From Saccopteryx bilineata (taxonomy: Eukaryota; Chordata; Mammalia; Chiroptera; Emballonuridae): a DNA stretch of 64,000 nucleotides. The DNA lies in NCBI RefSeq assembly GCF_036850765.1, contig NC_089493.1, positions 14,013,632 through 14,077,631 on the forward strand. Reading direction: 5' to 3'. The position numbers and the translations under genes are program-made. Shown here in pieces: positions 9,663 through 20,946 of this stretch (the stretch's first letter is position 1; each line of letters opens with the position of its first letter). The notes beneath the pieces are model-generated. The model had not been told where the DNA came from. It did not search any database and was given only the letters and a program-made list of their open reading frames with translations.

Positions 9663-11948
9663 CCATAACCACCACTTTAAAAAAAGAAAACCTGCATGTC
9701 ATCACAGATGCTTGGAGAACATGTTGGCTTCTGTAAGCTTTCCCACAGCATCTGTTGAAACCTGAGACCGCGCCTGTCAAATCAAGGTCATTTTACAACA
9801 ACAACCAAAAATGCAGTCTGCTACATTTCATAACTATATTTTAATGAAAATGTGTGAGGGGGAAAAAACCTTAAAGCAAGGATGAGCACACATGCTTACT
9901 TGGCATTTCGCTGCTTTTGAGTTGCGCAAGGAAAAGGCTAAGAAAGTATTTCGAGTGTTTAATTGTGGAATCAGATTGATTTGTATGTCTCCTGTTAGAA
10001 CGAAACTTTCGAGCTATAAAGACCAGTAATGTAACATGTTACCTGTGCATGAAAAGCCATTTGGGGGAAGGTGTAACGAAGACTTTCCATTGCAAAGGGT
10101 TCAAAATTGAACTCGCACAGTTGAATTCCAAGAACTGGGGCATTTTGGAACCCCGCTCCAAGGCTGCCTGTGCCAGGAATAAATGTGGATCCTGTCTGGT
10201 GCTCTGGGAAGTGCGAGGGAGGGGTTTGCAGTAGCTGAGCAGGAAGAGGAAAATTAAATTGAAATAAGAATGGTTTCAAAACTGCAACTATTATCATTTG
10301 GTTAACTTGGAAAAGTTTCCTCTTCTTCTGGGACTAGGGAAGAGTGCTTTGGTTTTCAGGATAATTGAGAGCTTCCCTGAATCAAGGCTGTACATATTTT
10401 CAATGTCTTGGTAATGATTTTGGGGATGGGGGTGAAGGGAAGTTTGGAGACCCGCCCCTTTTCACTTTGCTGAGGGACAAATAACCAAAGAGGCCCTCTC
10501 CTAAATTTTGACTTGGGGGATGACCATCAACCTTCCAAATAAAAGACAATGAATTTCTTACATTTCTCCAATCTTCCCAATGGTAGTCTTTACATTTTAA
10601 GTTCTCGATATTCACTTAGAAATACCTTCCTTCCATTCACAATGACTTAGAGCGTAGTACTGCTTTATCTTAATTGAAAATGGTCAGTTTTAGATCTCAT
10701 TTAATTAACACTGATCTTTTTAAAAGCAGAAAATTTGCCTTGTTTTCATCAACTAATTGCATGGGGGGGGGGAGCCGTGATGGAAAGAATCCTAATGTCA
10801 TTGGAGTGATTTAGGTTTATTTCATGATCCCATGTTGTCAGATATTTGATGGGTTGGGATTTGGTGAAAAAGGTTAAGTTTAATGGCACAACTGTTCTCT
10901 TTTAGCAAAGGATTTCCTGTAGGGAGCTTTCTTATCTATAACTATGTTCATTGGCAGGAAACGTGTTATAGTTGCTTGTTTTTACAAACTGAAGGAAATG
11001 AATGGGATTTGTTGGTTTTTAGAATCTACCTTCATTCTCCATTGTCAGATAGTTTGCTCAGAACAATTCATTTCTAAAGGGACTTTTGTGGAGCACAGTT
11101 AAGTCACTCCAGATCTTTGGCATTTCTGTTTATTTATTTTTGACTTTGGGACCTGAAAAATTGATCATCATGCTGCTATGTACACCTTATGTGACCAAAA
11201 CAAATTAACAAGATACTCAGTAAAGTTCCGGTTCATTTTCAGTTGTCTGACGTTACACATATCCGCTGTAGCAGGTAATAGCTATGCCAGTTTTGTAATA
11301 ATTATTAGTCCTGGATACAACCAAATGCCAGTCCTGCCTTTGGATTAGCCTGGGAAGGTAAAAGGAGAGAGGCAGCTTCATTCTCTTTGTGGATAAGGAA
11401 AAAATGCATAGAGACTACATGTCAGGTACATGCTCACTTTTCTGCTGATAGAAAGTTTATATTGGGGGAGGACTGAAATTGGGAGTTGGTGGTTTGCTGA
11501 AACCAGTTTGAGTCCATATGAGAAAACCAACCTTAACTTAGAAAAGACGTATTGTGCAAAAGTCTGGATTAATTTTGGATCTTGAAAATAAATATATTTG
11601 TTTTAATTGATGTATGTTTCAAATTCTGGGAGAAGAAACAGGGCAAGCTTCTTTCAAGGAAGGTAAGCACATAAACTCCATTCGGAGGGAGCAGCCTGGG
11701 GAAGGGGTTAGGGAGCCTGAGAGAGAGAGAACCGCTTGTAATTGCAATGGTTTCCCACCTTTTTGAAGATATCATTTTTGATTTATATTTAGCACCAAAT
11801 GAAATCCTATGCAAGACCCTAATACATGAGGGGAATGGAAACAGACACGCTTTGAGGGGACCAGGAGCTGGAAACCCGGAGTCTGCCCTCATCCCCTGTG
11901 CCCAGGACACACTTGAGAACCCCCAACGTATTGCTCTGAACACACGTT
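9661..11948. other. repeat-poor unique DNA
   Basis: About 2.3 kb without a recognised transposable element apart from a G10 run at 10763-10772. AT-rich words and TTAATTAA-like cores (10700) suggest possible conserved non-coding DNA. No exon or RNA gene is supported. Confidence 0.35.
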
Positions 11949-11967
11949 GAAAATCATGGCTTTTTAA

Positions 11968-12337
11968 TTTTATTTGTTTTGTGTTTTTCTGAAGTGAGAA
12001 GTGGAGAGGCAGAGAGATAGGCTCCGCATGCACCTAACAGGAATCCACCGGGCATGCCCACTAGGGAGCAATGCTATGCCCAGCTAGGCAGCTGCTCCAT
12101 TGCAGCCAGAGCCATTCTAGCACCTGACGTGGAGGCCATGGAGCTGTCCTCAGCGCCGGGCCAACTTGCTCCAATGGAGCTTTGGCTGTGGGAGGGGACG
12201 AGAGAGATAGAGAGGAAGGAGATGGGGAAGAGTGGAGAAACAGATGGGTGCTTCTCCTGTGTGCCCTGGCCAGGAATCGAACCTGAGACTTCCACATGCT
12301 AGGCCGACACTCTACCACCGAGCCAGCTGGCCAGGGC
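11968..12337 (-). mobile_element. long tRNA-derived bat SINE
   Basis: Minus-strand head: GCCCTGGCCAGCTGGCTCGG, with the A box in the first 25 bases and a B box near 12274-12288. The body runs to a TTTTTCTGAAG complement near 11986. Target-site duplications GAAAATCATGGCTTTTTAA (11949) and GAAAACCATGGCTTTTAAA (12338) differ at two positions. The body holds a decayed version of the CTCF-like motif seen in other copies (near 12058). Confidence 0.93.
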
Positions 12338-12356
12338 GAAAACCATGGCTTTTAAA

Positions 12357-14039
12357 GTGCCCAAAATATTCTCTAAAGAAGGCTGGAGGGAATGACTTGC
12401 AGAGTCGTGGAACATCTTGGCTGAAGAGAAAACTTTTGTCTTGACATTTTAAAAGGGTGCTTGTATTCAGAGTGACAGCAATGGGGAATGTAGTACAATG
12501 CGCTCTAATAAGCCAGCATGTAGAAAGCAAAAGCTGGGGTTGGCTGTAGGCAAGAAAAAGCCCTGGTTCAGTCTACGAGGAGGGACGGACAAAGGATGTC
12601 TTAAAGGTTACTTACAAACCAGAATCCTCTTTCCTTTATAAGATAAAGCAACATGGCCCGGAGATGTTTGAGATCCGTGGGTTAGGATTGTACTCGAATG
12701 CATGGATTTATTGTTACCACCTCAGGATATGTAATATCACTGTTATCCTATCTGTCAGTGAAAACTATTTCATATTAAGTGTCATTCATGAAATGAAAGT
12801 TTGCCAAGCTATATAATCTGCTTGGCAGACTCACTGCTGTTTGAGTGTTGAGTAAAATGATAATACACAGCAGATATTTGAATATCATCAAATATATTCA
12901 AATGATCTTCCTCCTTATTACGAGATTGACTGAAATGACAGTATTGGGTTTGGGCTCAGTCTCCTCCTATTTTACACCCCAGGAACTACAAGTTTTAAGA
13001 TTCCTTGGGGTGCCAGGTAGAGGAATCTCCTTGAGTTCCACTCTTGATTCTCACAGCCCCCGGTTCACATAAGCGTGGTTAGGGCGGCGAGGAGGCGTCC
13101 ACGAGACAGCAGGCGCGCTGTGGTAGCATTGCGCTTCCCGCGGCCACGGCCAGCCTCCTGCATCGTTTCTTGGAGGCTGCACAGCTGGGGCGTTTGTAGA
13201 AGGAGAAAATAAAGACCCCTGTCTACACTCTCCTGTTACTTCCGCTGCGCTTGCCATGTTTCTGTTACCTGCGTGGGGCTAGAGATGGTGATTACAATAA
13301 TCAGTGTCTCAGGAAGCCACAGGTCCTCCAACAATTTGTGCTGGAACTTTTTCCTTTTAAAGAAAAATCTTTCCTCTGCAGAGATGAAACTCGTGTAAGC
13401 ACAAACAGTTGCTTGAGGTGGAGGATGGAAGTCATGGTAGTTCACTTAGATTTGTTGAATTGTGTTGAATAAGGTTTCGTGTTTAGCCCATTTAAAGGTG
13501 TCTCATCCCCGCTCCACACTCCCACCCCCCACCCCCACCATCGGAAACCAACAGAGCTGTCCCAAGGTGTATTCATGGTTATTCTTGAGTACACATTTAA
13601 GCTCCGATGTTTTGGGGGACTTTGTTTTGGAACTCAAGGATGCATTCCATTTCCTGGACATCGCTGAGGCTGCTCACGGATGCGGGACTTCAGCTGTTCA
13701 ACGGAGTGTGTGTCTGGACCTTTGCACATGTCATTTGTTTAAGATGAAGCAAGTCCTACTCGAAGAAGGGATTTTAGTATATTATACAAGGTTAGATTTT
13801 TAGATGACCTCAGATATATCTTCACACTCTGGAATGTTTTGATTAGGTGAACTTAACATTTTTGCAGCCTTTAAAATGAAACAATTGCCACTTAACGACT
13901 AGTTAATACATGCCCAAATTAAAACTGTCATATTGTTTCATAGGACTAGATTTAGAACGGTCTCTTGAAAAAGAAATAAATCACTCTGGGTAAGTTTGGC
14001 AATATTGGGTAATTTAGAGAAAATCACATCACACACTGG
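12357..14039. other. unique non-coding DNA
   Basis: No repeat is clearly recognised. Positions 13070-13180 form a small CpG-richer patch with GGCGCGCTG and CCGCGGCCACGG. No reading frame here has a recognisable product. Confidence 0.4.
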
Positions 14040-14250
14040 TAAGGGACTTTCATATATCTGGTGCTGCTCCTACATGATTTTATTTGATTCTTATAATAAC
14101 CTAGTATTAATATACTACTATAACTAAGTAATGATAGTATACATTAATATTAACATCCCATTTTACAGATGAAAAACTGAAGCATCTGTGTTCTCAGAGA
14201 CACACTCTTTGGTAGCCAAGCAGTTCTCACCCTGACTCCCAATTCCAGGT
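14040..14250 (-). mobile_element. MIR fragment
   Basis: The plus strand shows TTTGATTCTTATAATAACC, then an AT-rich part, then CCATTTTACAGATGAAAAAC and GAAGCATC. This is the reverse complement of the MIR order (tgcctcagtttcctcatctgtaaaatgg, then ggttgttgtgaggattaaatg). Confidence 0.65.
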
Positions 14251-15865
14251 ATTCCTGTCCCCCTGGCTGTCTCATGACCATTCCTCCCTTTCAGTTCCAA
14301 GGTTGGTGACTTCCCCTTTCAAGCTTAAAGCGGAGTTTCCTGGGGAAAACTGCAGGGTTGGGTGGGGAAAATTTGTTGTGACTCTAGCAAGAGATAGGGT
14401 TATGCTCCTCATTCTGGGGTCCTTCTCTGACCCTTAGTGAGGGGAGGGGCTCTTTTGTTCCCTCCTTAGCGATTCTCTTCCTTAAATCATCTTCATCTTT
14501 TGAATTTCCCTTCCTCTACCCCTGGGCACATTCACCTATTTGGTAAATGAAAGGCCCATAGCACAGGCATATGACCTTCCTGAATTACCCAAACATTACT
14601 CCAAGTCTTTCCGGCAGTGGCATCCACAGTAACATTTCGTAGACCACATTCACTTCAATAATTCTTGTGAACTGCCCAACAAACTCAGGAGTGCAAATAC
14701 AATGACATTTTTTCTTTTTTCTGAACAAAAAACACAGTGGGTTTAAACTGTCAGATTAGCAGAAAGTGCAGCACTTCCTTAGGCCACCGTACCCGCAAAT
14801 CATACGAACACCATTGGGTTTATACAGACCAAGTGGAGAAGATCAGTTTGACTTCCTCACCTAGGCAGGGGGCTGTGCTTTTGTGCACGTGTAGGGGCCT
14901 GCTATGACCAGTATTGGTGTGTTCACTTGGAACTAGCAATGGAACCCGTGTAGACATTTGTAGTGAGGCGGATGCTGGCACTTTCTAACCCTCTTAAAGA
15001 TTTCAAGTGAATGGTCAGAATTTGGTGGAACTAATTTTTCACATGCTTGTGTTGTGCAGATAAACTATTATATATTATGATCACTTTGTTAAAGATGGCG
15101 CTGCCCAAGTGTAAGCCCGTTGCCCAGGTGACTGCTTGGGATGGGCGTGATTGTATTATTGTGTGTTGGGGGAGGGCTTTCGCACCAAAAGATTTTAAAA
15201 GGAAGAGGGATCACGTTGTTCCAGGAGAAGAGTGATTACGTTCTAGGAGGAGCCCATGCTGTAGGAGAGCAGAGAAAGGCCACGTGGAGGAAGCCAGGAG
15301 AAGTAGTCAAGATGTTGGAGTGCTAAAGGAGAAGCCAATTTGTGCAGAGAGAAGGAGATGGGGAACAGAGGTGAATAAGGCTAGTGAGCTAGAAACCTTT
15401 GATTCTAGGAAACTCAGATAACTCAGTAGCTTTGTGAGCACTGAATGAGTAGGTTTTGGAACCCAGTGTGTGTTTTTACTTGCCCGCCGGGTGCAAGCTA
15501 GGATTAAAGGTAATGGCTTACTAGTTCTTTCATTACCGTCTGTCTGAATCTAATGCAAACCTGCAGTGGCCAGGCAGCTGTGATGGTGGCCGTGGCTACT
15601 GGCTTTACAGCATGCTCTCACCAATTTCACACGTATGAAATCATTTTAAAGAATCAATCTAAGGAAGCATTATGGGAGCGCGCGCGCACACACACACACA
15701 CAAATTTTGGGAAACTCATCCAGCCACTCATTCAATGAACACTTATCGAGCGCCTGCAGCACACCAGGAACTCTGCTTTGTGATAGGGAATCAGGGTGAA
15801 GAGATCACTCCCAGAGAGCCTACCATCTGTTCTGTCACTCTGATTAGTTTCTCAATATCCATTTT
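14251..15865. other. unique non-coding DNA with a short CG/CA repeat
   Basis: No exon or transposable element is recognised. Positions 15677-15702 are a (CG)n(CA)n run that could adopt Z-DNA. Positions 14690-14760 are A/T-rich. Confidence 0.4.
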
Positions 15866-16204
15866 TTCTTTTTTCTTTTTTTTTTACAGATACAGAGAGA
15901 GAGTCAGAGAGAGGGATAGATATAGGGACAGACAGACAGGAACGGAGAGAGATGAGAAGCATCAATCATCAGTTTTTTGTTGCGACGCCTTAGTTGTTCA
16001 TTGATTGCTTTCTCATATGTGCCTTGACCGTGGGGCTGCAGCAGACCAAGTAACCCCTTGCTCGAGTGACCTTGGGTCCAAGCTGGTGAGCTTTTGCTCA
16101 AACCAGATGAGCTTGAGCTCAAGCTGGTGACCTCGGGGTCTTGAACCTGGGTCCTCCCCATCCCAGTCCAACGCTCTATCCACTACACCACTGCCTGGTC
16201 AGAC
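15866..16204 (-). mobile_element. tRNA-related SINE, long 'GGTGACC' variant
   Basis: Minus-strand head: CTGACCAGGCAGTGGTGTAG. The body has repeated CTCAAGCTGGTGACC-type blocks (16060-16135) and the tail carries a GAGA run at 15896-15915. CTCAATATCC (15851) and CTCTTAATATCC (16205) look like an imperfect target-site duplication. Confidence 0.85.
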
Positions 16205-16379
16205 CTCTTAATATCCTTTTGAAGTTCATATTCTAAGCTAATATATATAGATGGATGGAAGCCAGGCCTTCCCTGATTCCCTTTCTTGAGGTGTATGCCT
16301 TTTGTTTTGTTTAGAAGCTGACTTTGCAAGGAGAATTCTGGGGTAGGTAATTTACTTGGGAGACAATCCCAGGAAGACA

Positions 16380-16393
16380 CCAGTAGGGGGCAC
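16380..16393 (+). promoter_or_regulatory. candidate CTCF-binding motif in unique DNA
   Basis: CCAGTAGGGGGCAC fits the core consensus CCASYAGRKGGCRS at every position. It lies outside any repeat I recognise. The motif match is seen; occupancy is inferred. Confidence 0.5.
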
Positions 16394-16985
16394 TGTGGGA
16401 GATGAGAAGGAGAAGGCAGCCAACAGTTACATGTCTCGCTGGTTACCACTGTGTAGGGGAACTCAGGTCCATAGCCGCTTGCTGAGAGCTTGTGTCCAAG
16501 ATGCCACTGGCCACTTTAGGCCACCCCGGTTGATGTCTGCTCTCAGGAGGCCTTGAGTCCCAGCACTCTAGGCTGGCGTGGGAGCTGGCAGAGTGGGCTT
16601 TGGCACAGAAGGTCCTGAGACTTGTTAATGCTGTGGGCAGCAGCTGCAGGTTGGGCAGGTGTGCACGGAGACAGTAAGACCTGAAAGGGACATGTGGCCA
16701 GGGACTCAGCTGCTTCTATGACCAGTCTCTACTTTTCAGGCCCCTCCCACTGTGGGCAGTTAGAAGAAGAATTCTTTTTACTAGTCCTCTGAACTTCAAC
16801 TTCAAGAAGCTCCTGGGACAGTGGTTTTTCAGTCCAAAAAATGGGAACAAGGGAAATGACATCAGTTCGGAATGTACACATTCAGGAAGAAATTTTCAAT
16901 AAGGGCACTCATTTTCTCTTTGTGTTTCCTTTGTTCCAACCATTGTCCTTGTTTCCCAGGTTGGAAAACTTGGGCACCCACTTGT
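16394..16985. other. unique non-coding DNA
   Basis: No repeat or exon recognised between the CTCF-like motif and the MIR piece. Confidence 0.4.
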
Positions 16986-17135
16986 TTTACATTCCACTGT
17001 GACCTAAGACTCGGTAATGTGGAAATCCCGAAGGGATTATTGTGCAGGCTAATCATAAAGCCTCTGGAAAGCCCTTGGCGCACAGCCTGGCACGTAGTTA
17101 CCAGTTAAATTATTGTAGCTATTTTTATTTTTATG
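16986..17135 (+). mobile_element. MIR 3' fragment
   Basis: TAATCATAAAGCCTCTGGAA, then CCCTTGGCGCACAGCCTGGC and ACGTAGTTACCAGTTAAATT follow the MIR 3' order (attaaatgag..., gcgcttagcacagtgcctggcacatagtaagc). Confidence 0.55.
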
Positions 17136-17164
17136 TTGCTATTGTTGTTGTCATGTCTCTCTGC

Positions 17165-17480
17165 TTGGGACCTATGATGGCTCGCTGTTGCCTGCCTTAT
17201 GAAGTTTGTCCTCCCCTGATTAATTTTCAAGACCTTCTATGATCTGGCCTTATCCATGAGTGCTCAGGAAATGTCCCCAGATCTGGTTAGGGTTTATTCA
17301 TCCCAGAACTTGCCTTGCTCCTCTCAGCTCCCTGCCGTTGTTCATCTCATCCCCTGACCATCGCCTTCCTCCTCTTCCCTTCGCATGTTGTATAGTCTCC
17401 AGTTTCACACACCGTGTGACTCCAATGTGCAGAGAAGTGTGTTCATTTTGTCTATGGCAAATCTTACTCCCCTGCAAACA
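17165..17480. mobile_element. L2-like fragment
   Basis: GGCTCGCTGTTGCCTGCC, a TTTTCAAGACCTTCTATGAT block, then CTGGCCTTATCC and a CTTGCCTTGCTCC block follow the common L2 order ('tccccattgcctacaggataaagtc ... caaggccctccacgatctggccc'). The copy is old and diverged. Confidence 0.5.
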
Positions 17481-17543
17481 CTCAGTGATTATCAGGGAAA
17501 AGAATAAAAGCTTTTGTTCCCATCTGTTTTAAAACTTAGTTTG

Positions 17544-17676
17544 GGCCCTTAGTTTTGGCCAGGTCGCTTGATTAGTTAGACCGTTAGAGCATCTTTCTGA
17601 TACACCAAGGTTGTGGGGTTTAATCCCTGGTGAATCAACCAACAAATGCATAAATAAGTGGTACAACAAATTGATG

Positions 17677-17717
<41 letters not shown>

Positions 17718-17751
17718 TCACTCTTTTTTAAATCAATAAATGAAAAAAAAT
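17544..17751 (+). mobile_element. Ves-like SINE
   Basis: The head TTGGCCAGGTCGCTTGATTA is followed by a GACCGTTAGAGCATC block, a B box near 17617-17631, AATCAACCAACAAATGCATA and a (TC)n run at 17682-17714. CTTAGTTTG flanks both sides (17535 and 17752), consistent with a target duplication. Confidence 0.88.
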
Positions 17752-17760
17752 CTTAGTTTG

Positions 17761-18206
17761 ATCTGATAGTTCAGTCGCTTAAGACAGTTCTGTCTCCTTA
17801 GGAAAACAGTGTCCATTCCTTCATGTCTGTCTTCTTTGCCCATAATGGTGTGTGGGGAAGAGGTAGAGGTGTCATCGCACTCCTTCCTTTTATTCTTTAT
17901 GGAGGAGGAGCAGGCTCAGGCTCCGTAGGTGGGTGACCTCTGCTCTCAGGGGCTAGGTCTCTTGCCCACCCCTGCTGCTGTTCTGTTCTGCAGGTCCTTG
18001 AATAACAGATTGGTCCAAGGTCATTTCGTTATAACGTTATAAAGTGTTAATGTTGATGAGATGCCCTAGGAACTTAGCCTATGGTAAACATGGTTTCGTT
18101 ACAACACGTTTCATTTACAGTCACAGAACCTATTGATGACATCAAGGACTCACTGCACCAGCAGTTGAAGGCTGTGGCACCTATAATGCTCCTATAGTGC
18201 AGTTGT
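17761..18206. other. unique DNA with a CpG palindrome
   Basis: Contains a perfect palindrome, TTATAACGTTATAA, at 18029-18042 and further TTCGTTA words at 18025 and 18096. These could be a decayed ancient repeat I cannot name. No exon is supported. Confidence 0.4.
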
Positions 18207-18255
18207 TGTTTTTTTTTTAAGTTTTTTTAAATTTTTTACTTTTATTAATTTTTAG

Positions 18256-18310
<55 letters not shown>

Positions 18311-18439
18311 AAGGGGGAGGGAGGAGCAGGAAGCATCAACTCCCATATGTGCCTTGACCAGGCAAGCCCATGGTTTTGAACCGGCGACCTCAGCATTTCC
18401 AGGTCAACGCTTTATCCACTGCGCCACCACAGGTCAGGC
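18207..18439 (-). mobile_element. short tRNA-derived SINE (CCTGACCTGTGGTGGCGCAG class)
   Basis: Minus-strand head: GGCCTGACCTGTGGTGGCGC. The B box is near 18375-18389, and the tail contains a long (GA)n at 18257-18305. The flanks CTATAGTGCAGTT and CCTAGTGCAGTT form an imperfect target duplication. Confidence 0.9.
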
Positions 18440-18650
18440 CTAGTGCAGTTTTCAAAGACCTACAGTGAGATGCAGATGCATTTTCATGAGATTCTATGTA
18501 AGCATATGGGACATATGTATACATGGTCAGGCCATACGAAGTTTTTACTAATTAAACTGCACCACTGAAACAACTTTCACAAGATGTTATTCTCGCTACA
18601 CTGGGAAGTACTCTGACCTCTTCCATTCTCTTTTATTCAATGAAAAAAAA

Positions 18651-19044
18651 TATGGCTCTGGCCAGTTGGCTCAGTGGTAGAGCCTTGGCCCAGCATGTGG
18701 AAATCCCAGGTTCTATTCCCAGTCAGGGCACACAAGAGAAGCAACCATCTCCTTCTTCACCCCTCTCCCTCTCCCTTTTCTCTCTCACTCTCTCACTCTT
18801 TCTCTTCCCCTCCCGCAACCATGGCTTAGCTGGAGCAAGTTGGCCTAGGGTGCTGAGGATAGCTCCATGGCCTCACCTCAGGCACTAAAATAGCTCAGTT
18901 GCTGAGCAACAAAGCAAGGGCCCCAGATGGGCAGAGCATTGCCTGGTTGGGGGCTTGTCGGATGGATCCTGGTCCAGGCATATGAGGGAGTCTGTCTCTC
19001 TGTCTCCCTGCTTCTCAGTTAAGAAAAATAGAAAATAAAAAAAT
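18651..19044 (+). mobile_element. long tRNA-derived bat SINE
   Basis: The head GGCTCTGGCCAGTTGGCTCA is followed by a B box near 18707-18721, a CT-rich section and the SINE body ending in an A/T-rich tail at 19020-19045. The CTCF-like box of younger copies is degraded here. Flanking AAAAAATAT on both sides fits a target duplication. Confidence 0.88.
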
Positions 19045-19095
19045 ATATAACACAGTTTAAAACCTAATAAATGACTCCCCATTTGCAAAAAAATA

Positions 19096-19172
19096 TACTG
19101 CTCACAAAATTTAGGGGATATTTCAAAATGAATATGAAGCTATAAAATATCCCCTAATTTTTGTGAGCAGTA
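19096..19172. mobile_element. palindromic mariner-type MITE, 77 bp
   Basis: TACTGCTCACAAAATTTAGG at the left is matched by the inverted CCTAATTTTTGTGAGCAGTA at the right. TA dinucleotides lie directly outside both ends (19094-19095 and 19173-19174), which is the tc1/mariner target. The palindrome covers about 30 bp per arm with a 15-20 bp centre. Confidence 0.85.
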
Positions 19173-19176
19173 TAGT

Positions 19177-19577
19177 TGATCTGGTTGTCCTCTTGCTTTA
19201 TCAGAATCTCTGTGGCATTCCCTGCTGACTCCGCCCACCTCAGCTCCCCTTGGCAGGAAACTGAGTGTTAGCCGCACTCTCTATCAAGCCCACTGGCCTG
19301 GTGGTCTTGGCAAGGGGCCTCCTCCTCTGGCCACAGCCAACCTGAGGAACCACCTCACAGCTCTCTGCTTGATCATGCGGCAGCACTGGGCTGGGGAAGC
19401 TGTGTCTCAGGCTGGGGCAGGCCCCCCCCGCCCCCCCCCCCCCCAGGGATCCAGATGATGCGGGGGTAGGGCACAAGGACTTTCCTCTGCACTCAGTGTT
19501 ACATTTTCCATTCAGGAGGCAGTACCACCCAGGGGGGAGTCAGTACAAGCAGCTAACCACTACACTATCTTTTCCTC
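19177..19577. other. unique DNA with a C-run
   Basis: No exon recognised. Positions 19422-19444 are an almost uninterrupted C-run, a slippage-prone or sequencing-sensitive tract. Confidence 0.45.
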
Positions 19578-19771
19578 TGTCTTTTATTGATTGACTGATT
19601 GATTTTAGAGAGACGGAGAAGAAGGGTGAAAGAGAGAAAAGCATTCATTTCTTGTTCCACTTAGTTCTGCACTCATTGGTTGCTTCCCATTTGTGCCCCG
19701 ACCAGGGATCAAACCTATAATCTTAGTGTTTTGGGACAATGCTCCAAGCAACTGAGCTAATGGGCCAGGAC
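19578..19771 (-). mobile_element. Ves-like SINE
   Basis: On the plus strand it runs from TTATTGATTGACTGATTGAT through a GAGAGAC section, CACTTAGTTCTGCACTCATT and GACCAGGGATCAAACC (B-box complement) to GGGCCAGGA. It is diverged relative to the other copies. Confidence 0.8.
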
Positions 19772-19779
19772 CCACTGTC

Positions 19780-20229
19780 TTCTTTTCTTATATCCTTTTT
19801 CTTTCCCATAATTACCTGGCTGCAAAATGGGCAGCTCTTTTTTTCTTCCCATCCATGATCTCATTCTTCTACCGAGTCAGAAGATTCGGGACTTCACTAT
19901 CCCCCGTTGGTGAAAGCAACTTCTTCTACTGCATTCAGGTGATTCTTTGAACCGGGTTCTCCAGACTCCTGTTCAATGGTGGAAAATCCTATCCCAAGAC
20001 AAAACTTGACTTTTAAGCCTGTGGCAAAATCTACTGGTTTTCCACCTCTGTTCATTCCCTCCATGTTTTGGCTGGCATCAGCTAATAACCTCATTTCTAA
20101 GACACCCTAGCAGCTAAGAAAGGCAAAATTCTAGCCATTGGGATGTTAGTAGATGTGAAATGTGTGGTTTCTGGTTTGCGTCTGTGGGTTTTTAAAAAAA
20201 AAAAATTTATCACATACTTTTTTTTTTAT
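19780..20229. other. unique non-coding DNA
   Basis: No recognised repeat or exon apart from A/T-runs at 20192-20205 and 20219-20228. Confidence 0.4.
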
Positions 20230-20290
20230 CCTGAAACTATATATACTTTAGTTGTGCATGCTTTCTTTCAAATAGAAACATTTTTTTTTT

Positions 20291-20610
20291 TAGAGGAGGG
20301 GAGATAGCGAGACAGGCTCCTGCATACACCCTGAACGGCATCCACCTGGAAACTGTGTCTTGGGTCATTGCTTGAGTACCAAGCTATTTATAGCACCTGA
20401 GGCTGACGTTTGGACCACCCAAGCTATCCTCAGTGCCCAGGGCCATGCATGAACCAATTGAGCCGCTGGCTGAGGGAGGGATAGAGGGAGAGAAGGGGAA
20501 GAGGGAGAGGGTGCAGATAGTCACTTCTCCTCTGTGTCCTGACCAAGAATCAAACCTGGGTTGTCCATATGCTAGACCTATGCTCTATCCACTGAGACAA
20601 TGGCCAAAGC
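20291..20610 (-). mobile_element. long tRNA-derived bat SINE, diverged
   Basis: Plus-strand order: TTTTTTTTTTAGAGGAGG, GACAGGCTCCTGCATACACC, a CATCCACC block, GCACCTGAGGCTGACG, a CTGACCAAGAATCAAACC block (B-box complement) and TGGCCAAAGCC. It matches the other long SINE copies but with many substitutions and an internal loss. Confidence 0.8.
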
Positions 20611-20715
20611 CTCAAATGAAAACATTATATTTCTTCAATTTTCTCTTTTTTCCTGGTTTTTGTTCAACATTATATTTCTGAGAAACACCTGTATTATTGA
20701 GCGTAATGCAATTTA

Positions 20716-20772
20716 TTCATTTTTTAAAATTACTTTATTGATTTTTAGAAAGACAGAGGGAGGAAGGGAATG

Positions 20773-20803
<31 letters not shown>

Positions 20804-20946
20804 GAGAGAGAGAGGGAAAGAGAGGCATTCGTTTTTCCACTTAGTTGTGCATTGTTGGATCACTTCCGATATGTGCCCTGACCAGGGATTGAACCCACAG
20901 CCTTAGTTTCGGAACAACACTCTGAGTGAGTGAACTGTCCAGAGCC
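20716..20946 (-). mobile_element. Ves-like SINE
   Basis: ATTACTTTATTGATTTTTAG, a (GA)n run at 20775-20815, a CACTTAGTTGTGCATTG block and GACCAGGGATTGAACCC (B-box complement) identify it. AATTTATTCATTTTTT on the left and AATTTATTCATTTCTT on the right form a good target duplication inside L1. Confidence 0.88.
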
